From: Agrypnia vestita
Lineage: Eukaryota > Arthropoda > Insecta > Trichoptera > Phryganeidae
NCBI GenBank assembly: GCA_016648135.1
Contig: JADDOH010010228.1
Location: forward strand, 1 to 64,000
Direction of reading: 5' to 3'
DNA length: 64,000 bases
The translations under genes and the position numbers were made by a program. A model generated the notes under the pieces. That model was given only the letters and a program-made list of their open reading frames with translations, searched no databases and was not told the origin of the DNA. Below, piece after piece: positions 22,013 through 33,088 of the stretch (the stretch's first letter is position 1; each line of letters begins with the position of its first letter).

Positions 22013-25000
22013 ATGAAGGGAGTAAGTCACTTTATTACGTTTTTCAGTTTTGTTCACACTCGCTTGCACTAGGATTTATTTAAATTATCGATATTAATAA
22101 TATACATAAATCGCGTAAACACTCTAGTTATTTTTTTAATCCGGATATAATCAATGCTCTCGTTATTATTAGAACCATCTCAGGTAACCAGCCACCATAT
22201 TAAATTTAAGTGTATTCGTGTTTTTTATTTTAATATGTGCACCTACTTATCAGAGAAATCATTATGCTGGTTTGTTAGAAGAATGTTCAACGATCATTAT
22301 CTGTGGCAAAATTATGACTAAAAAAGTACTTATATTGTGTGCAGTTCATTTTATAATATAGTAGAGAGCATACAATAGTTTTAATTTACCTATTTAATAT
22401 TTTTGGTATTTTAGCATATAAATTAAATTCTTGATAAATGAATATTGTTGCTGAGAGTTTCGGCAGACAACTAAACACTAGCCGTGAACCCGTGAAATAT
22501 CACGGAACATAATAATAATTAATATCGATCCTTGCGTGTAATCTGAATCGCAAGCTGATTGACGTATCACACTCGGGCACCCGGGCCTCATTAGCGGCAA
22601 GTCATCATCTATGTTGTTGTTCTAATTCTAGCGAGTTATTGATAGACGGACATTCTAAATTAGGATAGTTGATGACGACCCTTGCGTGTAACCTGAGCCG
22701 TGTGCTGATTGACGTGTCACACTGAGGCGCCCGGGCCTCATCAGCGGCTAATCATCATCAGCGTTGTTGTTGTAATTCCAATCTATTTTCACGTACGGAC
22801 AAACGGATATTCGAAATTATGATAATTGATTTCTAGCTGTGCTCTCTCTGCAAGTTTTTTACCATATAATTTAATAGTAATATTTATGTAATAGTTAGCA
22901 TTCAGAATAATTACCTACTTTTGTTATTTGAAGAAACAACATTTTAGTTAGATACTTTACTATTTTATATAACAGTTGGATAGATTTTGATAGTTAGATA
23001 TACACATTATTTTCTTTTTACTTATAATATACAATATTGCCGCAAGGTTATTTTTCAATTAGTCAACAAGTGTTTTTTTATTCATCATCAATTGATTGTT
23101 GATTTCTTGATTTCATATAAATCATCACCGTAGAGTTGACGGTTACTCCAACACGTCGGTATATTACATCAGAGTTCAAAGAGTTCTTATTGAACCGCAA
23201 TTCAAAATCAAACACCAATAATTTATGTTTATCCACTCCTTTTTAAGTCTCGGTTTATAAACATCTTTACATAACATGTTTCTACAATACCAAACGTTAT
23301 TCAAACTATTCTTGGTATCATATATGTAGGTACCTACGATCTCACTATTTATATCGCAGTGAGTTAATAATCCAATTTTACCAATTAGGTACCCATATTT
23401 ATGAAAGAAAAATAATTTTTCATTTTTTTTAAATAGGTTTTCTATTTCCTTCTTCGTTTTATCATGACTTAGATAAAACATTTCCTCCCAATATCTTCCC
23501 TCCATCCCCTAATTTAATACCAATATTATTCAAATCATCATCATCATGGCACTACAGCCCCATGTGGGCCTGGAGCTTCAAGGATAACCTATCTGTTCTG
23601 TGCCTCAGCCCAACAATTGTTGACTTCGAAAACAAGTAGGATCCCATCCAGATAACAGAGTCTTGGTCTACCAATCTTCTCTTTGTTTTATGAGTGTTAT
23701 ACATAGTGAACGCATAGAAGTCGTAAGAATAAATATACCGCCAATTACTTTTTAAAACACTTAGATATTTTGTGCATATGTAATACCAAGCCATTGATAA
23801 CATTTTATCCTTCGGATAAATCGTATTCTGACGCCTTCACATTTACCATTACCATTTCAGCATTACAGATATTTATTTATTTAATAAGAATATGCAATAT
23901 TTGACTATTTGATTACCGCACACTTACCACGTTTATGTAAAATCCTTGAACTAAACGTCCGAGAATTCCAATCACACAAGTTGTAAAATTATGTTAATTT
24001 TTGAGAATTTTAAAACAGTTTGTTAATAAAATCTCTAATTATTTATTTATCAATCATCTTTTACGTGCTTGTTGACGATTTGATACCATCTTGGAGTGCT
24101 ATAAGTTGGTAATAGTTTTCGGTTAAGAAATTTGTAAAACATCTTGTAGGATTAAACTTTCTCTCTTTTTTTTCGTCCATCACTGTGCACATCATGCCTG
24201 CACTCTTCTGGGGTCAAATTCTGTGGCGAGGAAAAAAGTGACGTATCACTTAAAGTAGCAAGAGGCACGCGTCACACATCTTATATAGATATACTAGCTG
24301 TGCCCGCGCGGCTTCGCACGCGTAGATTTTTATTGTTTGGATCGTCAGTTTATCGAATGTACAGGAACCTTCTAGACACACCGACACATTCCACCACTCA
24401 GTTTAGAAGCTTATAGAACTTTCGAGAATTTTCTAGAACTTTCTCCTTCCATAAATTCCTAGAGCAGGTTTTTCCGGAACCTTCTGGACTCACCGACACA
24501 ATAGGCGCGCTAATTTTGAAACAATGTGAAGCATTTGCGGCCTTCCCCTAACAAAACAATGTGCTAAAAAGCACATTTTCGTTACCCACTCCCACCCACG
24601 CACAGCCACCCCCACCAAACTTGCATATTTTCGATGTGACACCAAGGGCTATCCACCACCATAACCAGCGGTCGGTGGTTGTGGCTGGTTGTGGAGAAAA
24701 CTTGGCGGATAGGGAAACACGGGTTTTTTTTTATTTATATATATTGATTACCTAACATTGTAAAATATGTACGAATTCAATCATATATTTCATGGTTTTA
24801 TTTATTTTTCAGGTAATCTTTTTCGCCGCCCTGTTCGTCGTTGCTCTTGCCGCCCCGCAAGGAGACCCCAAGGACGCCGCCATCCTGAAGTACGAGAACA
24901 ACAACATAGGGGTTGGTGGATATGACTTCTCGTAAGGATTAAAATTATTTTACTGAGAACAACCTGTTTTAATAATATTAATTCAAATTTAAAATCTTAA

Positions 25001-27829
25001 AAAATACAACATTAAAATAATTTTATTATCTGGTAAGTGACGGATATTGTTACATATAGAATTATATATTATGATTAATACCAATGACCTATGCGATAAA
25101 GTAATGGATGCTCTTATTTGTTTTTGATTGTCTTTAAAGTGAAATATTAAAAAAATCTCATTTAGAGTATTTTATTAAAAAAACCTTAAGTCAATATTTT
25201 CATTTTATTTAATAACAATTTTGAAATCATACTAATTTTGGAAACGGAATGAGATTAACTATTAGATAGGAAGTTACGGACAGACATTAGAAATTATTAT
25301 TATTGGGATTTTAAAATCATCGTTTAACATTTATTTTATATAAATTAAAATTGAATTTTTTATATTTATAATGATAAATATTTATTCAGTACACATTTTA
25401 TATTATTTAGTCAAAGATTAAAGCATGAATCGATCAATTAATTGATATTATTAATGAGTCATAATTTTTGCAGTTGCAAAATTATTCTACCATAAAAATA
25501 TGAGAAAATTATTAGAGGGTTACTTACTCTAGACAAGCATCATCTTTTGATTAGGCCTAGTCCGACGTCATAACTTCGTCATCTCGCTAATCCATTATAA
25601 AAAATTTTTAAATGTCAACATATTACTAAATAAAATATTTATCAAAAATTTTATTAACATAATTTGTTATAAAATATTGCGAAGGTTTTTGGGACGAGCG
25701 GAGGCTTAGCGGTGCTCCCGCCTTGCGTAATCTCCTTCTTAGGATTACATTTATCTCCTTGCGGATAGGTCACAAGTGGCGGGGCTAATTGTGAAATTTC
25801 CTTCTTTATCAAAGCATCACATCATAAAATGCTTTATAGTTAATTTTAGTAACGATTTGTAACAATTTATTTAGGGTTAAAAAAACAATAACATTTAGTT
25901 ATTGACAGGAATCGAAGATGCTTTTCTAAGCAAATATTATAAGTTACATATTTTACGTCAGTACATTGAAGCACAAGTTGTATATTTGGAAAAAGAAGCG
26001 AAATTAAATATGTACCTGACAATATTACGATATATATTGACAGCCCTCATATTCTCATACTAAACGTTTCAGGTTCGATTCCTAGTGTGGTCATTATATA
26101 TCAAGTTTTTCTCAAGTCTGGGTATTTTATGGTGGGTTTCATAGCATTAATTAGGCCTCAAAGTCTATTGTAGGTGAAGGTCTAGGTTAGATATTTTAAA
26201 TTCTGAATTGAAATAGAAATAATATGAGGTACATTCATATTTTGTATTGATTTATTTGGTTGAAATTTTCAGTTACGTTTATTATTTTATTTTATAAGGT
26301 TATTTTAAAGTACCTACTGCGAACCGCTAATATTTTTCAAGAATTTACTAATATGATTCTTGTATATTGTGTTTTTTAGAAAGTACACAAAATATCCCGA
26401 TAATCGTTCGCCAAATCTTTCATACTCGTGATTTTGTAACCACGTGTGTAACTGTGAAAAACTTTACAGCAAATAATAATTATGATATAAGAAATTAATA
26501 TTTATACACGTTATTAATCATTTATATTTGTAATAGTGGTGACGTAACTTTCTCCAGATACTTTACGTAATATCCAACACCAACCTATCGCAAGTATTGA
26601 CTGGAACGCATCTCGCTTTGCCTTTGTGCTGATTTTAACTGTCGATGCACTCAAAAACCTTTCCTTGTCTAGTTTCGCTATGTGATGAGAAGATGGAAGA
26701 AGACCATGACGTAATAAGCGCATGAAACTACAACTTTCTTAAGACCCATAACCCCAATGACTGGAAATATGTAATAGGTACACATTTCAACTAGGTACAA
26801 TAAACTTTAATGACGACATGCCCATCTCATGATCACTGAACAGAAGAAACATGAAGCGGTTGTGTAGATAATACAATGAAAAAGAGATTACTCAATATTT
26901 TAGGCATTTTGGTCATATGAAATAATAATGAACACATCTCTACCACATTCAGCATCCATTTGCCATTTACATCAGTTACAATTATTTCTGTCATGCGTGC
27001 TGACGATTTTACGACAGTTTGTTTTTCATTTTAGTACAAACTCGGCTCTTATACAGACTCTGATTAAAATCCCCATTACAAAACGTTCACGTTTCCTCCT
27101 AAATTACTTAAATAAAAAAGGTATCTTAAAGTTAAATATTTATCAATTAAGACAACCACAAATCTAAAATATTTATTAGAATTGAAAAATATAATACATT
27201 CGAAAAAAACTGTTTCAAATTAGATATCTAGTCTATCATATCTTCTGTCTGTTATGCAAAAACGTTTAAAAGTACCATCAAAAAAGACATAGACCGATAA
27301 AAATTAACAAAATCCTTATTTGATGTGGTAATTAATTACGTATTCTCGTTATTGTAAAGCAAATTCACAATCACCAAATACTATCGCAAAATATTATGCT
27401 TTAAATGATCTGAAATACTTCGCACATGAAAAATTCTCTGAGTCTTCCCTGAAATTTTTCGACTTGTTGCGTCTAAAAATGTTTTCAAAGATGGAAATTC
27501 CTGTCGATGATGGTGATAAAATTTTCACAAACAGCAAGCATTTTTTGGACGAGCGAGTTTTCAACTTCGAGCGAACACACCGAACGTAGATTACTTTGAG
27601 AGGAACAACCCTAATAATTGTTTATTTTTCCCTTTTCAGATTTGAGACCAGCGACGGCACCTCCAAACAGGAACAGGCTGAGATCAAGAATGCCGGAACT
27701 GAAAACGAAATCTTAGTAGTCAGGGGCACTATCTCCTGGATAGGGGATGACGGCCAGCAGTACACCCTTTCGTACATCGCTGATGAAAATGGTTTCCAGC
27801 CCACAGGCGCTCATCTGCCTCAAGCCTAA
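22013..27829 (+). CDS. RR-1 type cuticular protein (CPR family), three coding exons
   Basis: Coding exons: 22013-22021, 24813-24931 and 27640-27829, joined by GTAAGT/CAG and GTAAGG/CAG introns. The product is 105 residues. Residues 1-17 are a signal peptide (hydrophobic VIFFAALFVVALAA) with likely cleavage before PQGDP; the mature form is ~88 residues. Residues 40-103 form the extended Rebers-Riddiford chitin-binding domain: YDFSFETSDGT, then the consensus G-x8-G-x6-Y-x-A-x-E-x-G-F-x7-P from G72 to P103, matched exactly. Aromatic residues W76, Y84, Y88 and F95 are candidates for packing against chitin. The RR-1 subtype (soft, flexible cuticle) is inferred from the short length and the ADENGFQPxGAHLP ending. 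The protein would be secreted by epidermis into the procuticle. The tiny first coding exon (M-K-G) split by a phase-0 intron is typical of insect CPR genes. W76 replaces the more usual Tyr. Confidence 0.93.
22477..22830 (+). repeat. ACTAGC-type repeat with 150-bp internal dimer
   Basis: Starts ACTAGCCGTGAACCCGTGAA. Two related ~150-bp halves follow: CTTGCGTGTAA at 22531 and CTTGCGTGTAA at 22681, each followed by GATTGACGT(A/G)TCACACT and a CCCGGGCCTCAT box. A single-unit relative lies at 39573-39790. Confidence 0.8.
23535..23820 (-). mobile_element. Probable RTE-like LINE 3'-end scrap
   Basis: On the plus strand it begins ATCATCATCATGGCACTACA then GCCCCATGTGGGCCTGG, which resembles the inverted 3' end of RTE-like elements such as the one ending at 61139 (CATCATCATCATCA ... 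ACTACAACCC). Its coding part is not recognisable. Confidence 0.45.
24293..24560 (+). repeat. ACTAGC-type repeat carrying heat-shock-element-like sites
   Basis: Starts ACTAGCTGTGCCCGCGCGGC then TTCGCACGCG. This start is a commonplace dispersed repeat motif in insects. The internal sequence contains GGAACCTTCTAG (24364), an eight-pentamer HSE-like run (24406-24443) and TTCCGGAACCTTC (24472-24484). It lies in intron 1 of the cuticular protein gene. Confidence 0.65.
24406..24443. promoter_or_regulatory. Extended heat shock element (HSF-type) array
   Basis: Perfect GAA or TTC pentamer cores in 5-bp register: GAA 24406, (TTA 24411), GAA 24416, TTC 24421, GAA 24426, TTC 24431, GAA 24436, TTC 24441. 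Six consecutive alternating units are perfect. Three are enough for a canonical HSF trimer site, so this is an unusually strong match by sequence. There is no direct evidence of function. Confidence 0.65.
24932..27639 (+). other. Intron 2 of the cuticular protein gene (phase 2)
   Basis: Donor GTAAGG after TTC-TC; acceptor TTTTTCCCTTTTCAG before A-TTT-GAG; the split codon becomes TCA (Ser43). The 2.7-kb intron is AT-rich. A GC-richer block lies at 25690-25790, and a tRNA-B-box-like SINE scrap near 26070. No further exon is seen; the reading frame joins cleanly. Confidence 0.85.
26040..26200 (+). mobile_element. Possible SINE scrap with B-box
   Basis: CAGGTTCGATTCCTAGTGTGG contains a perfect polymerase-III B-box (GGTTCGATTCC). 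No convincing A-box precedes it, and the downstream body does not match the SINE family elsewhere in the window. Possibly a 5'-damaged member of another tRNA-SINE family. Confidence 0.35.
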
Positions 27830-27856
27830 ATATTGACCATAGTTAACGTAATTTAA

Positions 27857-27862
27857 AATAAA
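27857..27862 (+). terminator. Poly(A) signal of the cuticular protein gene
   Basis: AATAAA, 28 bases after the stop codon's last base (27829). It implies a very short 3' UTR, as is common for small cuticular protein genes. Confidence 0.75.
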
Positions 27863-29150
27863 ACATTAAAAATATTTTTTATGTACCAAATACTGTCATT
27901 GACAGAAAATAATAATGACTATGATAAAAGAAATGTTTGTCAAAGTTTTAAATAGTTAAAATGTAAAAACATTTTCGTATTTTTTGGGTCAAAGTTTACT
28001 CGTATCGAGTAAGTTTATCAGTACCTCTTGCAGACTTTCGTTTTATTATGTAATAAAATTATGAATAATTATTGAATGACTTTTTAAACCTACGTCTAAT
28101 TCGGCTCTTGTAAATATAACAATACTTAATTAATCTCACAATGCCGAGACCAACGTACAACTTTCCTGTAATAGCATTTTGCAATTTCACAAATGTACCC
28201 GAAATGAATATAAATTTTCATGCAAGACCTTTATTAACATCTTTATTAAATTATTTCTGTAATGATTAATTATTATTACCATGAAAACATATACGTATAT
28301 AAAATACACGATTATGCCACTTAACGTAAATTTTTTATAATAACCAGTTTCATAGTTTGGATATCTTTATATGTCGTGACATGGCACATAAATGTTTTAT
28401 ATATTATGAAGAAACTATCCTAAGCAATTAAAATTAAAAAAAACAGCATCCAAGGGTTAACGTAGTTCAAATGTTATACTGCTATTTTATTTTTTTTGAA
28501 AAATACTATTTAATTTTGTTTTAATTAAAACGTAATTGCGTATAGGCAGGACTTTAGTGTAGATACACAGGGCTCCTTTTTACCCCTAAAAGAATAATTT
28601 TGTTTAATTTAACTAAAGTTTAAAATATGTATAGTAAGGAAGCGAGATATAATGGCAACATTGATGCAATAGAACATGGCATAGATGTGCGTAGGAACGA
28701 GTCTTTAAAGTTGTTCTCAAAGGATCGGCTCTACGACGAAACTCGCCCGGAAAAAAGACCACAGTCGGCAAGCAGTTACGCTGCCGTTGTTGACAAATAC
28801 AATTTATTATCATTATTAGCATTGGTGATGTTCATGAGTGTTGTAAAACGTCTATGTCAGTCCGATCAGATAAAATTTATCGAATCTTGGTTATTTTTGG
28901 AACATCACTCAGCAAATGGATGCAGTTAAGAAATAAATCGACACATCTGGTGACTGAATTTATTATAAATATTTTTCAAATCATAATAAATTACTCCATG
29001 TGAAACAGACTATTTCATAATTTACATACATATTCAACTACATACACCTACGGTTCCTAAGGATCAATTTACATTTACTGTTCAAATACATACATGATGA
29101 AGGTGTATCTAAAAAAAAGATTAAATTTTTTCTAGTAATAAAGCACTATA
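27863..29150. other. Intergenic, one unassigned open frame
   Basis: AT-rich. A 100-codon plus-strand frame (28627-28929) encodes a polar N-terminal half (RNESLKLFSKDRLYDETRPEKRP) and a hydrophobic middle (LLSLLALVMFMSVV) that could be one membrane segment. No family is recognised; there is a small chance it is a real small membrane protein. Confidence 0.35.
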
Positions 29151-29850
29151 TACAGGATGTATCATATCACTATAACTATCAGCTAGTAGCACAAACTTCG
29201 AAGATGTCTTCTTCATAAAATACTAAATAGAAAATATTATTTACTCTTCGTGTGAAATTTCAACAGTTAAGAAGATAAACGATGTGAAAGTTTGCATTAT
29301 TTTTCATTCATCATTCATCAATATTTCTGACTTACCTTCTATAAAATATAACAGAATCATGAATGTTACACCTAACGAATATTAAAAAATATTTTCTTTG
29401 ATAAGGTTAAATAAAATTATTAAAACCGTACAGAAATTAAACACATTTTTTGCAAAGTTTTAGTAATTGAATGAAGCTTATTGGTGTAGTGGTCATGGCG
29501 CTCGCCTAGTGATTGGTGGTCAGTATTTTGAACCCCATTCCAGGACACCAGCAAGTTAGTCCTATTTTCATAGCACAGGCTTTTGGCTTAGTTAAGAATA
29601 GTAAGAATATTAATGTGACATGCATTCCGTTTATTTCATCCATTCCATCTATTTTTAAAAAAAATGTATTTGGCTTATACCAAAGCACATGAATTTTTAA
29701 TATTCAATATAAATAACTGTTGCAAACTTTAATGTCGCTTATCTCTTCAACTGTTAATATTCCTCTCAAAGTGTAAAAAATATTTTCTATTCAAATTTGA
29801 ATGGAGAAGACTCCCCAATGTTTTCGCTACTAGCTACAAGACACCCTGTA
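29151..29850. mobile_element. Fold-back element F, copy 2, with nested SINE
   Basis: Left arm (29151-29305) and right arm (29715-29850) are imperfect inverted copies of ~140 bp. Shared landmarks: TACAGG(A/G)TGT termini, AGCTAGTAGC, AATAGAAAATATT, CAACAGTTAAGAAGATAA and AAAGTTTGCA. The terminal ~40 bp and the AATATTTCTGACTTA segment match copy 1 at 13023-13795. TA dinucleotides flank both ends. A SINE sits inside, and there is no transposase ORF. Confidence 0.7.
29474..29640 (+). mobile_element. tRNA-derived SINE, copy D
   Basis: Head GCTTATTGGTGTAGTGGTCA (A-box region), then CGCTCGCCTAGTGATTGGTG and TTTTGAACCCCATTCCAGGA (B-box region, one change). Body: CCTATTTTCATAGCACAGGC, TTTTGGCTTAGTTAAGAATA, GTAAGAATATTAATGTG, ending near GCATTCCG. 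It is inserted within fold-back element F copy 2, so it is younger than that element. Confidence 0.8.
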
Positions 29851-30403
29851 TTGCTATAGTTGAGAAATAGTGAAAAGCCCCTCTTTCTGTGGTTCGCGAA
29901 TCTCTGAGAAAAGGGATTTAAAACCAAGAGCAACTCAGTTTGCTGGCTCATTATAGATTCTTTATAAATAAATATGATATTATAAGTAAACTAACATATG
30001 TTAGTAAAAAAATACACGTTTATTCTTTGTATCATGGGAATATTGATTTTTTTTGGTTGCATTTAGACAATGTAGGAAGAACTACAACCAGAGGTAATGG
30101 GAATGTTTTCAACGTATTCTACGAATCTTAAGAGCACTTTTATGTTTCTCTAAAGTTTAGTTTACTTCTGTCTCCTGTATAGTATTTTATATAAAACGGC
30201 ATCTTCTAGTTGTCGATGTTGTAAATATCTGGTAGATAAGTATTGTCATATATGAGGACGATTTATTTTAAAATCATAGCCTATATCTACATACATCCGA
30301 GGAAGTAAAAAAAAACTATTTTTTATATTGTAAGTCCCATATCAAAATAAAAGTTGAGTCCCCCACGTTTCCTGTGTGTGGATGCGTCGCAAGAAAAATT
30401 CCA
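29851..30403. other. Intergenic, no gene seen
   Basis: AT-rich spacer; nothing recognised. Confidence 0.45.
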
Positions 30404-30880
30404 GGCTGTTTGCTTATGGTGTTTAGAAAACCTGCTGACCACGTAAGTGATTGCTACTTCCGTATCACAAAAACTAAAGGACAAAATTAAATATCCAAAT
30501 TTGCCTTTCGCACTAAGGCCAGTTCCCCTTGGCTAATAAGTGATTTCATTCTTTAAGGAAATTTTAATGAAAATTTGGATTTCGCACCTTTTAACTATTT
30601 TATTAGTATAGTGAGGGGATTTATGGGTAATAAAAAAGATGAGAAGTATAAAACACTCATACATAAACTCTTAATAGCCTTTGAACTATTAGGATGTCGT
30701 ATGTTTTTAGATATTGCATTTTTAGCAACCGAATTTGGATTTTTTCCGGAAAATTTGGGTGCAGTAATAAGAACAAGGCAAGATATTTCACCAGATCAGG
30801 TCAATACAATACGATACTAGGGACGCTGGAACCCATCTACGTTGGGCGACTCCTGCTGATTTTTAAAAAGAGATACTGAA
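30404..30880 (+). pseudogene. Decayed copy of an insect repeat-family ORF (CYF ... FFPENLGAV type)
   Basis: Three reading-frame pieces line up with a multicopy uncharacterised protein family that I remember from insect genomes. Piece 1 (30404-30490): VFRKPADHVSDCYFRITKTK, a zinc-knuckle-like DCYF region. Piece 2 (about 30718-30822): FGFFPENLGAV. Piece 3 (to about 30880): RWNP then FLKRD. The frames are separated by stops and frameshifts and the middle is largely lost, so this is a pseudogene. The family's function is unknown to me; its high copy number suggests transposon linkage. Identification is from memory of the motifs. Confidence 0.5.
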
Positions 30881-31954
30881 CACAAGAGAAAGAAATGAAA
30901 TACTATGTCGCTGTATGATATCTTCAAGTAAAATTTTATATTTTTAATTGCGCATAATTCTTATTAAAATCTATTTTCTTAGATTCAACAGGTTTTCATT
31001 GAATTAACATTAGATTGTAAAAATATGTGATCTTCTTTTTTATCTGACCATCAAACCCTCTAACAATAAAACGGGACTAGTTACATTAGTTATAGTATTA
31101 AGCACAGGATTTTCGAATTTAAATACGTTCTTTATACAAATTTTCATCAACGTCACCTGAAAAAAATATATCTGTAGAGTAGTGTTATAATTACTAGAAT
31201 AGTGATAGAACCCTTCTTTGCATCCTTCTTCCGTCCACTTCTTGCTGATTACACTTCTTCACTTTCATATGTATATTTCGTACATGTGTGTCCTCCGATG
31301 CTTTATGCTTTTAACAGGGCTTCCTTCTCCTTGGTTTTGGTACTCCTTTCGTCCGCCTAAGCAAGTGCACTTGCACCGCATTTAGCGTACTTTCGTTCTT
31401 CACTTTTATTATTATTTATGTATGATGATGGCGATTTTAAATAAAATATATATATATAATTTTGATCAGTTATTGGTTACAAAAATAAATTCTTCGACCA
31501 ACACCTGTTGATTTCTTCTAAAACCCAGGTGAAGAACCGTATGTAAACTATGTCAATGACAAAACTTTATACCGCATGACCATCGTATAATGAAGAAATC
31601 TTGCGAAGATTTATAATCGTGTTCAAATACACAGATGGCAGTAGCGAGATATAATCCTATTAAGTATTTTATAAATCTCTCTTACTTGTATTATACACAT
31701 AAGACGAGGCTACTAAAACAATTCTTAAATATTTATATACGATCGCTCTAAATTTACTATTTAATGAAGGAAACCTGTTTCAAGAGATTATTTTTGTTTT
31801 GGACAAAAAGTTCTTCTATACTCACGATGTGCTAGTATTGTGAACTCCTTAATTCCTTATCACTACCAACACAACATAATCTTGAGGACGAGGATAAGCT
31901 GCCGGAATCAGATGCCGGTTTACGCAAACATTACGTTTACACTTACATACTTTT
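30881..31954. other. Intergenic, no gene seen
   Basis: AT-rich with a T/C-rich patch at 31200-31420. No ORF of interest. Confidence 0.45.
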
Positions 31955-32260
31955 CTTTCTTTTTACTACCTTTCTTTTAACTCGTGGCGTCTGCTTGTCT
32001 GACGAAAAAACTTTGAATCGATTTTTAACCCTTTTCCGTGATCCAATCGAGCTAAAACTTTGCAAGTAGACTCGTGGCAAAGATCAAGAAGACCTATCAA
32101 ATGTTCGTTAAAAAAAAAATTATAGTATAATTTTGGATTTTTCAAATTTTTAATGTTTTTTTCAGTAAGTTGTATGGTAGGCACGAAACCCGAAAATGAG
32201 AAAGAGAGTATTTTAAAAACTTGGTCTTTAAGGGTTACTTTTTTATGCATAATTTTTGCA
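31955..32260 (+). repeat. Dispersed fold-back repeat 'ACTCCCTTTCT', copy 3
   Basis: Same family as 4126-4890 but in plus orientation: CCTTTCTTTTAACTCGTGGC, the GTGATCCAATCGAGCT core, then AGACTCGTGGCAAAGATCAA, ending GAGAAAGAGAGTA with ACTTGGTCTTTAAGGGTTAC. Confidence 0.75.
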
Positions 32261-32803
32261 GATAACGTTTGTTTTTCTTCATCTTAAATGAGAAAATTAT
32301 CTCACTTCCTATTCAGACAATCCGATAATCCTAATAGGTTTATAGATGACAATCATGATATTTTTTCAAAATGCATTTCATTTAAGCGCAAAAAATTGCT
32401 TTTTTTAAATGTTTTTTCACCCCTTCAAGAACTTACAAAGAAAAATTCTAAAATTTTGTTGTGATAGAAAAGGCTACAATAATTTATTTATTTATTTATT
32501 TATTTTAGAGAATATTTTCCAATAGTCCTTCGCTGGTTAGAGAGGACGTGAAGGGATTTGATTGTCCACTATAATTCCACCTCGAGAACAACTAGTTTCA
32601 TCATAAATAGAGATTAATATTTTATTGCAAGTCGTTTTGCACTGAAACCGATATGATGTTTTTTATATATTCTAAATTTAATTATCTGCTCCTGGGTACA
32701 CATAAATATTAGCAGCTTTATTAATCGTAGCGTATTATATCTCCGCTACCATTACTATATACATTTGTGGGGTATAAAAGCAAAGGCAGCAATAACCAAA
32801 AAA
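32261..32803. other. Intergenic, no gene seen
   Basis: AT-rich; includes a short (TTTA)n microsatellite at about 32486-32505. Nothing else recognised. Confidence 0.45.
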
Positions 32804-32945
32804 AATGCAGTCATCGAGAGGATTACTAATTTTTAACGTACTGAATACAAAATTTTAATATGAATAGAAAACATGATTTTGGAAGGGAATACATAAAATC
32901 TAGAATTTAGTACGTTTTAAATTAATAATCCTCGGTGACTGCATT
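32804..32945. mobile_element. Palindromic MITE, 142 bp
   Basis: AATGCAGTCATCGAGAGGAT (32804 on) and the reverse complement of the right end (AATGCAGTCACCGAGGATTA) are inverted copies. The inverted similarity continues inward through TAATTT and AACGTACT for ~55 bp, with a ~30-nt centre. No coding content. Confidence 0.7.
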
Positions 32946-33088
32946 CAAAACTTTTTTTAATTTTTGGATATTCGAATTTTGGATAAACGAATCTCTATCG
33001 AGTTCAGAATAACCGGTCAGGTAGAGGATCGTATGTACATTTTATTTGTTCCAAGCTTTGTTGAATAGTGAGATAAAGATAAACAAAC

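Larger units (their letters stand above)
22022..24812 (+). other. Intron 1 of the cuticular protein gene (phase 0)
   Basis: GTAAGT donor directly after the third codon; acceptor TTTATTTTTCAG at 24812. The 2.8-kb intron holds an ACTAGC-type dimeric repeat (22477-22830), a possible RTE 3' scrap (23535-23820) and a repeat with heat-shock-element-like sites (24293-24560). The rest is AT-rich with no further exon seen. Confidence 0.85.

Noticed and set aside
28627..28929. 100-codon frame downstream of the cuticular protein gene
   Set aside because: One possible membrane segment, but no signal peptide, no family and no nearby transcription signals that I can see.
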